NCBI RefSeq assembly: GCF_009363695.1
Contig: NZ_CP045403.1
Coordinates: 3,106,001 to 3,170,000 of the forward strand
Direction of reading: 5' to 3'
DNA length: 64,000 bases
DNA from: Bacillus sp. THAF10
GTDB lineage: Bacteria > Bacillota > Bacilli > Bacillales > Bacillaceae_I
Of this stretch, positions 42,470 through 52,193 are shown piece after piece. Every line of letters starts with the position of its first letter. The stretch's first letter is position 1. Under the pieces are notes generated by a model that ran no database searches, was not told the DNA's origin, and worked only from the letters and a program-made list of their open reading frames with translations. The position numbers were made by a program, and so were the translations under genes.

Positions 42470-42612
42470 TAAACTACGCTGTAGATTCTCTGCGTCCTGT
42501 GGGGCGGTGCTGGAGCCTCCATGGCTTCGCCTGTCGCGTCTCCAGTCAACCGCTTCGTTCCCGCGAGAGTCTCTGCCTTTTCTACAATCAACAACGAAAA
42601 ACTACTTGTAAT
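42470..42612. repeat. Dispersed Bacillaceae intergenic repeat (GCGGGAACGAAGCG type)
   Basis: On the minus strand the stretch has GGCAGAGACTCTCGCGGGAA, CGAAGCGGTTGACTGGAGAC, CGACAGGCGAAGCCATGGAG and CACCGCCCCACAGGACGCAG. I recognise this as a copy of the widespread repeat that in many Bacillus genomes reads around CTCCTGCGGGAAAAGC. GC content stands out from the flanks. No gene is seen between DUF1540 and menC apart from this. Confidence 0.65.
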
Positions 42613-42625
42613 CAACAATCACCTT

Positions 42626-43750
42626 TTACAACGCCTTTATATTTTGCTTTGTAAATGTTTTCGTGATTTTTGTTATTGATTTTATATAGTCTTCATCCAC
42701 TTCAAAGCCTATTCCGGGGGAAGTTGGTACTTCTACTTCCCCATCTTTAACCTCAACCTTTGGAAAAGTTACATCACGTTTCCAATAGCGATCAGATGAT
42801 GAAATATCGCCTGGAATCGTAAAGTTAGAAAGAGTGGCAAGCGCAATATTAAACGCGCGCGAGATGCCCATTTCCAGCATCCCACCACACCAGACTGGAA
42901 TGTTATTTTCCTGACATAAGTCATGAATACCAATAGCCTGAGTCACTCCACCAACCCTGCCGATTTTGATGCTCATGGTTTTACAGCTGTTAAGATACAA
43001 TGCATTTTTTGCATCTTGGACAGACACAATGCTCTCATCAAGACAGATTGGGGTTTCCATTTGTCCCTGTAAAATAGAATGCTCGACAATATCACTTGCC
43101 CCTAAAGGTTGCTCTATCATTAGAAGCCCCAATGAATCAATACGTTTAAGCTTTTCTATGTTGTCTAATGTATAAGCAGAGTTTGCATCAGCCAAGACGT
43201 CTAGGGTGGGGAAGGAATGTTTTATGCTCTTAAGCATTTCATAATCATTTGTTGGATCTATTTTTACCTTTATCCGCTCGTAACCTTCTGCAGCTCTTTG
43301 TTCAATGGTTTGAAGCATGGCAGGTAAATTATCGATTCCAACCACGACCCCGGCTTTAACAGTATCACGCACTCCACCGATATAGGTTGAAAGGGATTGG
43401 TTAGATCTCCTTGCAAAAAGATCCCATACTGCCATTTCTAAACCAGCTTTGGCCATTTCGTTTCCTCTCCACATAGCCAATGCTTTTGCCACATCTTTAG
43501 GACTTTCCCATTCTTGTTTGAATAAAACAGGGATAAAAAAATCCTCCAGCATATGCCAAGCGGTGTCAATTGTTTCTGCTGTGTACCATGGAGACGAGAA
43601 GGCCACTACCTCCCCCCAACCGTGAATGTTATGCTCATCTGTCACTTTTACTAAAATGGAGTCACGTTCCTTCACTGTCTCCAGATGGGTGCGAAAAGGG
43701 GAAACAAGATTCATTGACACATGGTATAGTTGTACCGACCTAACTTTCAT
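42626..43750 (-). CDS. menC: o-Succinylbenzoate synthase
   Basis: 374 residues, enolase superfamily. Catalytic and metal residues are visible: the KVKID lysine motif near 163, metal-binding Asp in LADANSAY and ICLDESIV, and Lys in SIKIGRVGG. It dehydrates SHCHC to o-succinylbenzoate in menaquinone synthesis. The start overlaps the menE stop by 11 bases. Last gene of the men operon. Some close homologues are promiscuous N-acylamino acid racemases, but the operon context fixes the role. Confidence 0.95.
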   Translation of the reverse strand: MKVRSVQLYHVSMNLVSPFRTHLETVKERDSILVKVTDEHNIHGWGEVVAFSSPWYTAETIDTAWHMLEDFFIPVLFKQEWESPKDVAKALAMWRGNEMAKAGLEMAVWDLFARRSNQSLSTYIGGVRDTVKAGVVVGIDNLPAMLQTIEQRAAEGYERIKVKIDPTNDYEMLKSIKHSFPTLDVLADANSAYTLDNIEKLKRIDSLGLLMIEQPLGASDIVEHSILQGQMETPICLDESIVSVQDAKNALYLNSCKTMSIKIGRVGGVTQAIGIHDLCQENNIPVWCGGMLEMGISRAFNIALATLSNFTIPGDISSSDRYWKRDVTFPKVEVKDGEVEVPTSPGIGFEVDEDYIKSITKITKTFTKQNIKAL

Positions 43751-45215
43751 CGTCTTCCCCCTTTGGAAACAACTTCGCTAATTCCTTCCGCACTAATTTA
43801 TTCGAAGCATTTCTTGGCAGGATATCCACTTCGATGAGTTCTTTCGGTACTTTAAATTTTGCTAACTTACTACTCAAATAATCTAACAGTTCCTCTACAT
43901 CCAATTTTCGATCCTTTTTCGTGACAACAACGCCAACGGGCACCTGCCCCCACTTCTCATCCTTTACCCCTGTGACCCCTGCTTCAAGAATCGAAGGATG
44001 AGAAAGCATGGCTGCTTCGATTTCAGCAGGATAAATGTTTTCTCCACCTGAAATGATTAAATCACTTCTGCGATCTACTACATATAAAAAACCTTCTTCA
44101 TCAAGATAACCTAAATCTCCTGTATACAACCAGCCTTCGCGGATGGAAGAGGCAGTAGCAGCTTTATTATTAAAATAGCCCGGCGTCACATTCGGACCTT
44201 TTACCATTATCTCTCCGATTATATGAGCACCAGCTTCCTTATCATGAAGTGAGATTTTCAACTGACTTGGAAATAACGGTTTCCCAGCCGATCCAATTTT
44301 CTTTAAAGCATATTCCGCTGAAAGAGTGACAATTTGTGAGCACGTTTCCGTCATCCCATATGTTTGAATAACAGGGATTTCTTTCTCTTTACATGACATC
44401 AATAATGACTGGGGAACTGGTCCCCCTCCCACAAGCATACATCGGAATTCAGAAGGGTATTGGTCTTTTCCAAGCTTCTCAATAAGTACATGGAGCATGG
44501 AGGAGACAACCGAAATAATCGTAACACCTTTTGTCATGATGTCCTGATGAACGAAATCCACATCAAATCGCTTATGTAATCTAACTTTCATCCCATATAG
44601 CACACTTCTCATTAAAATGGAGTATCCACTAATATGAAAAATTGGAACTGCCAATAACCAACAGTCATCCTCGTGCAATCCTAAATTAAACGCAGAGCCT
44701 GTAGCGCTCCAAAAGTGGTTGCCATGGGTTTGTTTTACTCCTTTAGGAAAGCCAGTTGTGCCGCTGGTATACATAATTGTCGTTACATCGTCTAGGCAAA
44801 ACTCATCCAAGAGAGTACATGGTTTCTCTTCTAAATCCTTCAAAGAGTATCTTGTGATAACGGGTGTTGAAAGCTCCATCATCCATTCTTGCACATCGTC
44901 TACTAATAATAGAATCGATGCTGCATCGTTCATTTGATAGGCCAACTCAGCTGATGTTAATCGTGTATTATGGAGAACTGCAATTGCACCAATATTTTTC
45001 AAGGCGAAAATTAGTTGAACTAGCTCTACACTATTATTCATAAAAAGGGAGACGGTGGATCCTTTTTTTACGCCAGCAAAAGAAAGTTTTCGGGAAAGAT
45101 GCACGGAGGATTGATAAAGTTCTTGAAAGGTGATGGTCTGCTCTCCCATTTCTACTGCAGTTCGATTAGGAGTAAGAAAAGCTCTCTTTTTTAAGAAATT
45201 TGGCAAACTGGTCAT
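43740..45215 (-). CDS. menE: o-Succinylbenzoate-CoA ligase
   Basis: 491 residues from the ATG 11 bases after AAGGAT (a GTG three codons earlier is possible). ANL-superfamily adenylate-forming enzyme: P-loop-like IMYTSGTTGFPKGV, QTYGMTETCS, GWLYTGDLGYLDEEGF and the A10 lysine region. It makes OSB-CoA, the substrate of MenB. A weak hairpin lies between menB and menE (GCAATC/GATTGC near 45250-45285) and could modulate distal expression. Confidence 0.95.
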   Translation of the reverse strand: MTSLPNFLKKRAFLTPNRTAVEMGEQTITFQELYQSSVHLSRKLSFAGVKKGSTVSLFMNNSVELVQLIFALKNIGAIAVLHNTRLTSAELAYQMNDAASILLLVDDVQEWMMELSTPVITRYSLKDLEEKPCTLLDEFCLDDVTTIMYTSGTTGFPKGVKQTHGNHFWSATGSAFNLGLHEDDCWLLAVPIFHISGYSILMRSVLYGMKVRLHKRFDVDFVHQDIMTKGVTIISVVSSMLHVLIEKLGKDQYPSEFRCMLVGGGPVPQSLLMSCKEKEIPVIQTYGMTETCSQIVTLSAEYALKKIGSAGKPLFPSQLKISLHDKEAGAHIIGEIMVKGPNVTPGYFNNKAATASSIREGWLYTGDLGYLDEEGFLYVVDRRSDLIISGGENIYPAEIEAAMLSHPSILEAGVTGVKDEKWGQVPVGVVVTKKDRKLDVEELLDYLSSKLAKFKVPKELIEVDILPRNASNKLVRKELAKLFPKGEDDES

Positions 45216-45299
45216 AACAAACACACATCCTTATCAAATAAAGAAGAGCAATCCAAAAGCCTGAGCTCTTAGATTGCCCTCCAATGATAAAATAAATTA

Positions 45300-46121
45300 T
45301 TAAGGGAAACGAGGGAATTGTCCGAAGTCTGGCTTTCGTTTTTCTTTAAAAGCGTCACGACCTTCTTTAGCCTCATCTGTTGTATAGTATAATAATGTCG
45401 CATCGCCTGCGAATTGTTGTATTCCTGCTAAACCATCCGTATCAGCATTCATTGCTGCCTTCAAGAAACGTAAGGCTGTAGGACTGTTATCCAGCATTTC
45501 TTCGCACCATTGAACCGTCTCATCCTCTAATTTCTCAAGCGGTACAACAGTATTTACTAAGCCCATATCCAATGCTTCCTTCGCATCGTATTGACGGCAA
45601 AGATACCAAATTTCTCTTGCTTTCTTGTGTCCAACGATGCGTGCAAGATAACCAGAACCATATCCAGCATCAAAGCTACCTACTTTAGGACCTGTCTGAC
45701 CAAAACGTGCATTTTCTGCAGCAATTGTTAAATCACATACAACATGCAGAACATGCCCGCCACCGATTGCCCATCCGGCTACCATTGCAACTACTGGCTT
45801 TGGTGTTACACGAATGAGACGTTGAAGATCTAACACGTTCAAGCGTGGAATTTCATCTTCACCTACATAACCGCCGTGACCACGTACCTTTTGATCACCG
45901 CCAGAACAGAATGCTTTGTCTCCCGCACCAGTTAAGATAATAACTCCAACACTTGAGTCATCTCGTGCATAGGCAAATGCATCAATTAATTCCATTACGG
46001 TCTTTGGTCGGAACGCATTATGTACTTCCGGACGATTAATCGTAATCTTCGCTATTCCATTATATGTTTCATAAAGGATGTCTTCATAATTTTTTGGACC
46101 TGAAATCCATTCTCTTGTCAT
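45300..46121 (-). CDS. menB: 1,4-dihydroxy-2-naphthoyl-CoA synthase
   Basis: 273 residues, crotonase fold. [39 protein letters not shown] and [21 protein letters not shown] are MenB signatures. It closes the second ring of the naphthoquinone by Dieckmann condensation of OSB-CoA. GGAGG lies before the ATG. It is separated from menH by 21 bases. Confidence 0.97.
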   Translation of the reverse strand: MTREWISGPKNYEDILYETYNGIAKITINRPEVHNAFRPKTVMELIDAFAYARDDSSVGVIILTGAGDKAFCSGGDQKVRGHGGYVGEDEIPRLNVLDLQRLIRVTPKPVVAMVAGWAIGGGHVLHVVCDLTIAAENARFGQTGPKVGSFDAGYGSGYLARIVGHKKAREIWYLCRQYDAKEALDMGLVNTVVPLEKLEDETVQWCEEMLDNSPTALRFLKAAMNADTDGLAGIQQFAGDATLLYYTTDEAKEGRDAFKEKRKPDFGQFPRFP

Positions 46122-46142
46122 GTTTATTCCTCCCTAATAAAA

Positions 46143-46952
46143 TTAGTTCGATAAAAACTCACTTACTATTTTACCAAACTTTCGCGGTTGTTCCACATGA
46201 ATTGCATGACCCGCGTCGTTTATTTTTATAAAACGTGCATTTTCGATTTTTTTACTCATTTCTTGAGCAATCTGAACAAACTTTGCATCCCCTTCTCCTG
46301 CAGCTAGTAATACAGGCATCGTAAGCATTGAAATCTTCTCCCAATAAGAAGGCTGAACTCCTGTTCCGATTCCTTTTAAGCTATTTGCCAGTCCAAGGGG
46401 GGTGTTGTTTAATCGCTGCTGATAAATTTTTTGCTGTTTTTCAGCAGCTAAGGTTTTTTGACTTTGAAAAAGCGGTATTTCGGTCCAATAATCAACGAAC
46501 TCCCCTATCCCCTTCTTTAAAATGAATTGTGCAAGTTGTTCATCTGCCTTTTGCCTGCTGTGCCTGTCGGATTCCTTTTTCAAACCAGGTGAAGCACTTT
46601 CTAAAATTAACCTTTGAACAATCTCAGGATATTGTAAAGCGAACGAAAGGGCAACCCTACCTCCCATGGAATATCCAAAAAGAGAACATTTCTCTACATT
46701 TAAGATTTCTAATATGGTATACAGATCTGCAACGGTTTCTTTCATTTGATAACGGTCAGCATGTAAGGGGGTGCTTGTTTGCCCATGCCCCAATAAATCT
46801 ACAAGGATGAACGTAAAGTTTTCTTTTTCCGGAAAATCTTTTATTAGTTCTGTAAAATTTGCTCCGCATCCTGTAAAGCCATGAAGAAGTAACAGGTGAT
46901 GTGCGCCATCTCCTACCGTATTAACATGATATGGTATTCCATTCACTTCCAT
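46143..46952 (-). CDS. menH: SHCHC synthase (alpha/beta hydrolase fold)
   Basis: 269 residues. The nucleophile elbow GYSMGG follows the GFTGCGANF oxyanion region; the acid and base are Asp in AGEGDAKF and His in NDAGHAIHVEQP. It eliminates pyruvate from SEPHCHC to give SHCHC. The start codon overlaps the menD stop by one base, indicating coupling. Confidence 0.93.
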   Translation of the reverse strand: MEVNGIPYHVNTVGDGAHHLLLLHGFTGCGANFTELIKDFPEKENFTFILVDLLGHGQTSTPLHADRYQMKETVADLYTILEILNVEKCSLFGYSMGGRVALSFALQYPEIVQRLILESASPGLKKESDRHSRQKADEQLAQFILKKGIGEFVDYWTEIPLFQSQKTLAAEKQQKIYQQRLNNTPLGLANSLKGIGTGVQPSYWEKISMLTMPVLLAAGEGDAKFVQIAQEMSKKIENARFIKINDAGHAIHVEQPRKFGKIVSEFLSN

Positions 46953-48712
46953 TATATTTCCCCATTTAACGACAAAATCATTTCCTGGGAAACGTTATTC
47001 CACAAATTACGATGAATGCGTTGATTTTCTTCCCTATTTGTCGAAATTTCAATAACCTTTAAACCATCTTCTAGAAGCGATGTCCTGATAGAGTTTTGGA
47101 AATCTACCCAATCTGCAACCTTCGTATAGCTGGCACCGTAAAGTCTCGCAGCATGCTCAAACTCTAGTCCCGTTGGCGTTCCAAATAAACTTTCAAAATG
47201 CTGTTCTACCTTTGATTGTGGGAGGAAGGAGAATATTCCGCCACCGTCATTATTTATGAGAACAATAGTGGCATTCAGCTTTAATAGCTTCGCTGCTAAC
47301 AACCCATTCATATCATGGTAAAAGGATAAATCACCAATTACTAGTACTAAATGATCGAAAGAAGTACTAGCTGCTAAAGCAGTAGAAACAACACCATCAA
47401 TGCCGTTTGCCCCCCGGTTTGCTAGCACAGTAATGTTTTTATCATGGTTAAATAGAAACGTGTCAACATCTCGTATAGGCATACTGTTGCCCACAAATAA
47501 TGCCGAATCTGTTGGTAAAAGCTCTTGAAGTTCACTAATTACCCTGCCCTCAAATAACGCTTCCTGCTTTATCTGAAGAATTGCTTTGGTTGTCTCATTC
47601 AAGGATTTTATTGATTCAATCCAATTGCGCTCCTTGTCAATGTCGGTTAGGTTAGGAATCAACGCTTGGCAAAATAGTGTTTCTTCTGTATGCACCATAT
47701 AATTAGCCTGAAGAGTCGGATCTCTATATCCACCTTTTCCATCAACAACAATATGGATTGCTGAAGACGCTCTTGTTATGTACTGCATTAAAGATTTTGA
47801 AACTGGCATTGCTCCAAAACGGATTATCACTTCTGGCTTTAGCACTTTCTTTACATCATCTGAACGAAGAAACGCATCGTAGCCTTCTATAATGTTTTGT
47901 TTATCATGCGTACCTGTTCTTAGTCCAGACAATGGATCTGCAAAGACGGGGTAACCTAATGCGTCAGATAACCTAGATAAAGAATTTATGAAATCCTCTC
48001 TTTTCTTTAGTGGCATCTCTCCACAAACGATAACGCCTCTTTTTCGTTCCTTTAGTATGCTGGCAAAGTACTTTGCCTTTTCATCGGAAATGGAATATGT
48101 GCCGACATTCACTTCCAAGCGGTTATCGTTTTCCTCCCGATATTTCGTCCATAAGTCTGTGGCAGTTAAATCAGGAACTAACGGTTCTCGTAATGGAAAA
48201 TTTAAATGAACCGGACCATATGGCGCACTCAGCGATGTTCCGACTGCTCTGGAAGACATCGTCCGTGCATAGCGAATCATGCTTGGCGTATCCATTGGAA
48301 GTGACATTTCTACAAACCATTTCACATAATCACCATACATTTTCACTTGATCAATCGCCTGTGGTGCACCAACATCTCTAAGTTCATGAGGTCGATCTGC
48401 GGTTAGAACGACTAAGGGTATTCTTGACTGATAAGCCTCTACGATAGCTGGATAATAATTAGTAGCAGCAGTTCCTGAAGTGCATAAAATGGCCACTGGC
48501 TTATTGGTTGTTTTTGCAAGTCCAAGTGCATAAAAGGATGCTGAACGCTCATCCACTAATACCGTTACATTCAGTTCAGGATGCTCTGCCATCAACAAAG
48601 CAAGCGGAGTGGAGCGGGATCCAGGACTAATAACGGCCTCTTTCATCCCGCTTTTTACCAATTCATCCACAAATGCTGCAAGATAATAGGTCAAATCGTT
48701 GGATGCATTCAT
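46952..48712 (-). CDS. menD: SEPHCHC synthase (ThDP-dependent)
   Basis: 586 residues, thiamine diphosphate enzyme. The N-terminal Pyr domain has VISPGSRSTPLAL and VDERSASFYALGLAK with the catalytic Glu; the C-terminal PP domain has VIGDLSFYHDMNGLLAAK and INNDGGGIFSFLPQ. It adds the succinyl semialdehyde of 2-oxoglutarate to isochorismate. Overlaps menF and menH by one base each. Confidence 0.96.
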   Translation of the reverse strand: MNASNDLTYYLAAFVDELVKSGMKEAVISPGSRSTPLALLMAEHPELNVTVLVDERSASFYALGLAKTTNKPVAILCTSGTAATNYYPAIVEAYQSRIPLVVLTADRPHELRDVGAPQAIDQVKMYGDYVKWFVEMSLPMDTPSMIRYARTMSSRAVGTSLSAPYGPVHLNFPLREPLVPDLTATDLWTKYREENDNRLEVNVGTYSISDEKAKYFASILKERKRGVIVCGEMPLKKREDFINSLSRLSDALGYPVFADPLSGLRTGTHDKQNIIEGYDAFLRSDDVKKVLKPEVIIRFGAMPVSKSLMQYITRASSAIHIVVDGKGGYRDPTLQANYMVHTEETLFCQALIPNLTDIDKERNWIESIKSLNETTKAILQIKQEALFEGRVISELQELLPTDSALFVGNSMPIRDVDTFLFNHDKNITVLANRGANGIDGVVSTALAASTSFDHLVLVIGDLSFYHDMNGLLAAKLLKLNATIVLINNDGGGIFSFLPQSKVEQHFESLFGTPTGLEFEHAARLYGASYTKVADWVDFQNSIRTSLLEDGLKVIEISTNREENQRIHRNLWNNVSQEMILSLNGEI

Positions 48713-50100
48713 TATGTTGTACTGCCTCCTAGAGCTGATAGCATTGGTTTGAATTTCATCTGAGTTTCTCGGTATTCACTCTCCGGATCAGAATCACCAA
48801 CAATTCCACAGCCTGCAAATAAAGATGCCTCTCTGCCTTGTAGTAAACCAGATCGAATGGCAACGATAAATTCTCCATCTTGGTTTGCGTCCATCCATCC
48901 CATCGGACCAGCATACCAACCTCTATCTAATTTTTCTACTTCCCTAATGGTTTCTAGTGCCACTTCTTGTGGGAAACCTCCAAGAGCGGGTGTAGGATGG
49001 AGAAGCTTTACAAAATCGGCAATAGAAGCTCTGTTCGTTTTTGCTTCTACAGGTGTGTGTAAATGCTGTATATGCTTCATTTTATAAAGACTTGGTTCTT
49101 CTGGTGTAATCACTTCCTGGCACACTTTTTCCAGGGATTCTTTAATCATTTGCACAACAAGCTCATGTTCATGAAGATTTTTTTCATCATGGAGCAAAGA
49201 CTGACCTAAATAGTCATCCTCTTGTTTACTTGTTCCACGTGCGATAGAGCCGGCCAAACACATGGACTGTACGTTTTCTCCCTTTTTTTTCACCAATTGT
49301 TCCGGTGTGGCACCTAAGAAACAATCCGAGCCCTGTTCGAATGAATAAATATAACTACTTACCTGTTCCTTCAAAAGGTTTTCTACAACAGATACAATGT
49401 TGATATTACTATCAAACAACACCCTTAACTCTCTTGCAAGGACCACTTTTTCCATTTCCCCTTCGGTAATCCGTTGCGTTACCTTCGAGATCGATTGCTT
49501 CCAATCTGATGGGTCCATTTCAAGACATTTTACGATAGAAGGTGTGGAAGAATTATGTTCTGAGTATCTTTTTAACAATTCCAGTTCCATGTTCATGAAA
49601 TTTTGAAGCTCTTCCGCTTTACAGTCACTTAAGTAATTGACTGTTAGGAAGGAATCCCCATTTATTCTTGTTAGCATAAAGGTTGGTAATACAAATGCCG
49701 CATCTGCAAATTTATTCCATAGGCTGGTCTTTTCTTTTTTAGGATCAAAAGAAAATCCACCAAAAATAACTGGTCCAATCTTACTTGATTCACTCTGACA
49801 CACGTAACCCTTTGTAAAGCGCTTCCATTCTTTTTCAATCGCATGATAACGATTATCTTCTTCAAAAGCGGTAAATTCTGCTGTTATGCCCGCACCTACT
49901 ATCGTATGGCTGTGATCAGGGTTACTCCAAAAGAATCGTTGACCTTGAAAATCCCTTTCACTATTTTGGAAAAATGAAAGGGGATTAATTTCCTCTATTT
50001 TTTTTGTATAACTAATTAACACACGTTGGTTGATGGATTCCGCTCGTGTTCTTGCTTTCTCCCATAACTCAATCATGTGATCAAATGGTAATGTAATCAT
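48712..50100 (-). CDS. menF: Menaquinone-specific isochorismate synthase
   Basis: 462 residues, chorismate-binding family. KVVLARELRV, CLAGSIARGTSKQEDDYLGQ, LHPTPALGGFPQEVAL and GIVGDSDPESEYRETQMK carry the Mg- and chorismate-binding residues. Converts chorismate to isochorismate. First gene of menFDHBEC. GGGGGAG lies six bases before the ATG. Length and operon position favour menF over a dhbC siderophore homologue. Confidence 0.95.
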   Translation of the reverse strand: MITLPFDHMIELWEKARTRAESINQRVLISYTKKIEEINPLSFFQNSERDFQGQRFFWSNPDHSHTIVGAGITAEFTAFEEDNRYHAIEKEWKRFTKGYVCQSESSKIGPVIFGGFSFDPKKEKTSLWNKFADAAFVLPTFMLTRINGDSFLTVNYLSDCKAEELQNFMNMELELLKRYSEHNSSTPSIVKCLEMDPSDWKQSISKVTQRITEGEMEKVVLARELRVLFDSNINIVSVVENLLKEQVSSYIYSFEQGSDCFLGATPEQLVKKKGENVQSMCLAGSIARGTSKQEDDYLGQSLLHDEKNLHEHELVVQMIKESLEKVCQEVITPEEPSLYKMKHIQHLHTPVEAKTNRASIADFVKLLHPTPALGGFPQEVALETIREVEKLDRGWYAGPMGWMDANQDGEFIVAIRSGLLQGREASLFAGCGIVGDSDPESEYRETQMKFKPMLSALGGSTT

Positions 50101-50160
50101 GTAAGACTCCCCCCGAGGCCTTGTTACCGCAAGACTGTGTCTCTCGAATAAGCTTCCTTA

Positions 50161-50190
50161 AAGATACACCTCAAAACCTTTTAATGTCAA
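50161..50190 (-). promoter_or_regulatory. SigA-type promoter of the men operon
   Basis: On the minus strand TTGACA (50185-50190), 18 bases, TATCTT (50161-50166), about 60 bases before the menF start. Confidence 0.6.
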
Positions 50191-50270
50191 CAATATGAGC
50201 CGTTTTCATTCGTTTTTCTTCCTTATAATAAGCGCATGTAATTTCTTCCTTTTTTTCTCTTGAAAAAACG

Positions 50271-50299
50271 TTGACACCCCTTGTGGCTTTACATACACT
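50271..50299 (+). promoter_or_regulatory. SigA-type promoter of menA
   Basis: TTGACA (50271-50276), 17 bases, TACACT (50294-50299), about 46 bases before the menA start. Another AT-rich -10-like TATAAT lies shortly downstream. Confidence 0.55.
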
Positions 50300-50344
50300 T
50301 ATATAGTAATTATAATATAATGTTTCTTTATGGAGTGAAGTAGA

Positions 50345-51286
50345 GTGAATCCTCAAATAACACATGATGATGGGACAGGCTTTGTGTCATCAAAAGAGAA
50401 GAACTGGAAGGTGTGGTGGAACCTTCTTCGTCCTCATACATTAACGGCGGCTTTTGTACCTGTATTTATCGGTACAGCATTAGCGCTATATGAAACAGCG
50501 ATTGATTGGCCTTTGTTCTTGGCAATGTTAGTTGCGAGCATATTAATTCAAGCAGCAACCAACATGATAAACGAATACTACGATTTTAAAAAAGGCTTAG
50601 ATAATGAGAACTCTGTTGGAATTGGAGGAGCAATTGTCCGCCACGGAGTAAGGCCCGAAACCGTCATTCGTTTAGCATTTGCCTTTTTTGGTGTTGCAAC
50701 CTTGCTTGGCGTGTATATTTGCCTGAATACCAGCTGGTGGCTAGCACTTATTGGAACAGCATGTATGGCTGCAGGGTATTTTTATACTGGAGGCCCTTAC
50801 CCTATTGCCTATACCCCATTTGGAGAAATTGTAGCAGGTTTTTTTATGGGCTTCGTTATTATTCTCATTGCTTTTTACATCCAAACTGGGACCGTGACAA
50901 GTACTAGCATGCTCCTTTCTATTCCTATCTCCATTTTAGTTGGTGCTATTTTACTGGCTAATAATATTCGTGATATCGATGGAGATAGAGAAAACGGACG
51001 TAAAACAGTTGCCATTTTAGTCGGTCGTCAACATGCTATTACCTTACTCGCCATCATGTTCCTTGTTTCCTATGCGCTTATTGTGCTCTTTATTGCACTA
51101 GGCTACGCATCTTTATGGGCATTATTAGTTTTCTTATCTGTTAGGAAACCATTAGCAGCTGTTAAAGGGTTTAAAGCAAACAAAAGCAATATTGGAATGA
51201 TGCCAGCCATGGTTGCAACTGCTCAAACTAACACAATCTTTGGGTTTTTGCTTGGTATTGGTTTGATTATTGGTTATTTTATCTAA
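50345..51286 (+). CDS. menA: 1,4-dihydroxy-2-naphthoate polyprenyltransferase
   Basis: 313 residues, UbiA family, about eight to nine membrane helices. The first Asp motif is MINEYYDFKKGLDNENS (N-x2-YD-x3-D) and the second NNIRDIDGDRENGRKTVA. It attaches the polyprenyl chain to DHNA in the membrane. GTG start nine bases after GGAG. Divergent from menF, so all enzymes from chorismate to demethylmenaquinone except the DHNA-CoA thioesterase are linked here. Confidence 0.95.
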   Translation: MNPQITHDDGTGFVSSKEKNWKVWWNLLRPHTLTAAFVPVFIGTALALYETAIDWPLFLAMLVASILIQAATNMINEYYDFKKGLDNENSVGIGGAIVRHGVRPETVIRLAFAFFGVATLLGVYICLNTSWWLALIGTACMAAGYFYTGGPYPIAYTPFGEIVAGFFMGFVIILIAFYIQTGTVTSTSMLLSIPISILVGAILLANNIRDIDGDRENGRKTVAILVGRQHAITLLAIMFLVSYALIVLFIALGYASLWALLVFLSVRKPLAAVKGFKANKSNIGMMPAMVATAQTNTIFGFLLGIGLIIGYFI

Positions 51287-51290
51287 TGAA

Positions 51291-51315
51291 GGAAGCGTGA
51301 GAAAGTCACGTTTCC
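51291..51315 (+). terminator. Terminator of menA
   Basis: GGAAGCGTGA pairs with TCACGTTTCC around a five-base loop and is followed by TTTTTTTG. Confidence 0.93.
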
Positions 51316-51404
51316 TTTTTTTGTTGTTCACTAATTCCCAATTATGTTTTTGAAAGTTACGTTCATAATACAAATAGATAGGATTTAGAAAGGAGTCTAA
51401 TTGA

Positions 51405-52148
51405 ATGATTTCCCCTGATAAAATTTCACAATTACAAGCTCAGCTTGAAAATACAAAAAAAGACCTAGAAGCACATTTACATCAAAATGAGCATTATCAG
51501 CTTGAACAAGAGCATCCTTATGAAAATGTAAGTGAGCTTTCTGCATATGATAATCACCCCGGAGACCTAGGAACAGAATTATACGAGCGGGAGAAGGATA
51601 TCGCCTTAAATGAACATGCGGAAAAGGAGTTAAAAGACATCGAACATGCCCTAAAAGCAATAGCAGATGGATCATATGGAAAGTGCGAGGTTTGTGGGAA
51701 AGAAATTTCCGAGGAACGGTTAGATGCTCTTCCCACCACCACATATTGTAAAGAACATAGTCCAGATCAGGTGGTGTCCCACGATCGTCCAGTTGAAGAA
51801 AAGGTTATCATGCCTCCGTTTGGGCGATATGAATTCGATGATTCAGAAAGTGTTGTATTTGATGGAGAAGATAGTTGGCAAATTGTACAGAGGTACGGAA
51901 CTTCAGAATCCCCCTCTGATTTCTCAGACGATATCGAGCATTATGATCGCACGTATGTCGAAAGTGATGAAAACGAAGGATATGTGGAGGACTATGAAAG
52001 CTTTGTAGGTACGGATATGTACGGACAAAATATTACTGTTTATCCTTCTATTAAACATGAGGCTTATGAGGATGCGCTCGATGAGGAAGGAATCATGACT
52101 TCCTTTGGAGACCTTTACGGATATGAGAAAGAGCCTTACACAGAATAA
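51405..52148 (+). CDS. yteA: YteA, DksA/TraR-type zinc-finger protein
   Basis: 247 residues. An N-terminal coiled-coil region (KISQLQAQLENTKKDLEAHL) and DNHPGDLGTELYEREKDIAL are followed by the DksA/TraR C4-type finger: CEVCGKEISEERLDALPTTT then YCKEH (two Cys, then one Cys and His in place of a fourth Cys). A long acidic C-terminal part ends the protein. Relatives (YteA, YocK, YlyA) are stress- or spore-linked, and some bind RNA polymerase. AAAGGAG before the ATG. Target unknown. Confidence 0.88.
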   Translation: MISPDKISQLQAQLENTKKDLEAHLHQNEHYQLEQEHPYENVSELSAYDNHPGDLGTELYEREKDIALNEHAEKELKDIEHALKAIADGSYGKCEVCGKEISEERLDALPTTTYCKEHSPDQVVSHDRPVEEKVIMPPFGRYEFDDSESVVFDGEDSWQIVQRYGTSESPSDFSDDIEHYDRTYVESDENEGYVEDYESFVGTDMYGQNITVYPSIKHEAYEDALDEEGIMTSFGDLYGYEKEPYTE

Positions 52149-52153
52149 AAAGA

Positions 52154-52193
52154 AAAGCACGTGCAGGATCACGGTGAACCTGCACGTGCTTTT
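52154..52193. terminator. Bidirectional terminator after yteA
   Basis: AAAGCACGTGCAGG pairs perfectly with CCTGCACGTGCTTT around a 12-base loop. T run on the + side; the convergent DUF1801 gene begins here. Confidence 0.93.

Noticed and set aside
42358..42654. 98-codon open frame after the DUF1540 gene
   Set aside because: It runs through a terminator and the GC-rich dispersed repeat and has no ribosome binding site.
45250..45285. Transcription terminator between menB and menE
   Set aside because: Only a GCAATC/GATTGC stem with a long loop and interrupted T run; noted as a possible modulator but not convincing as a terminator.
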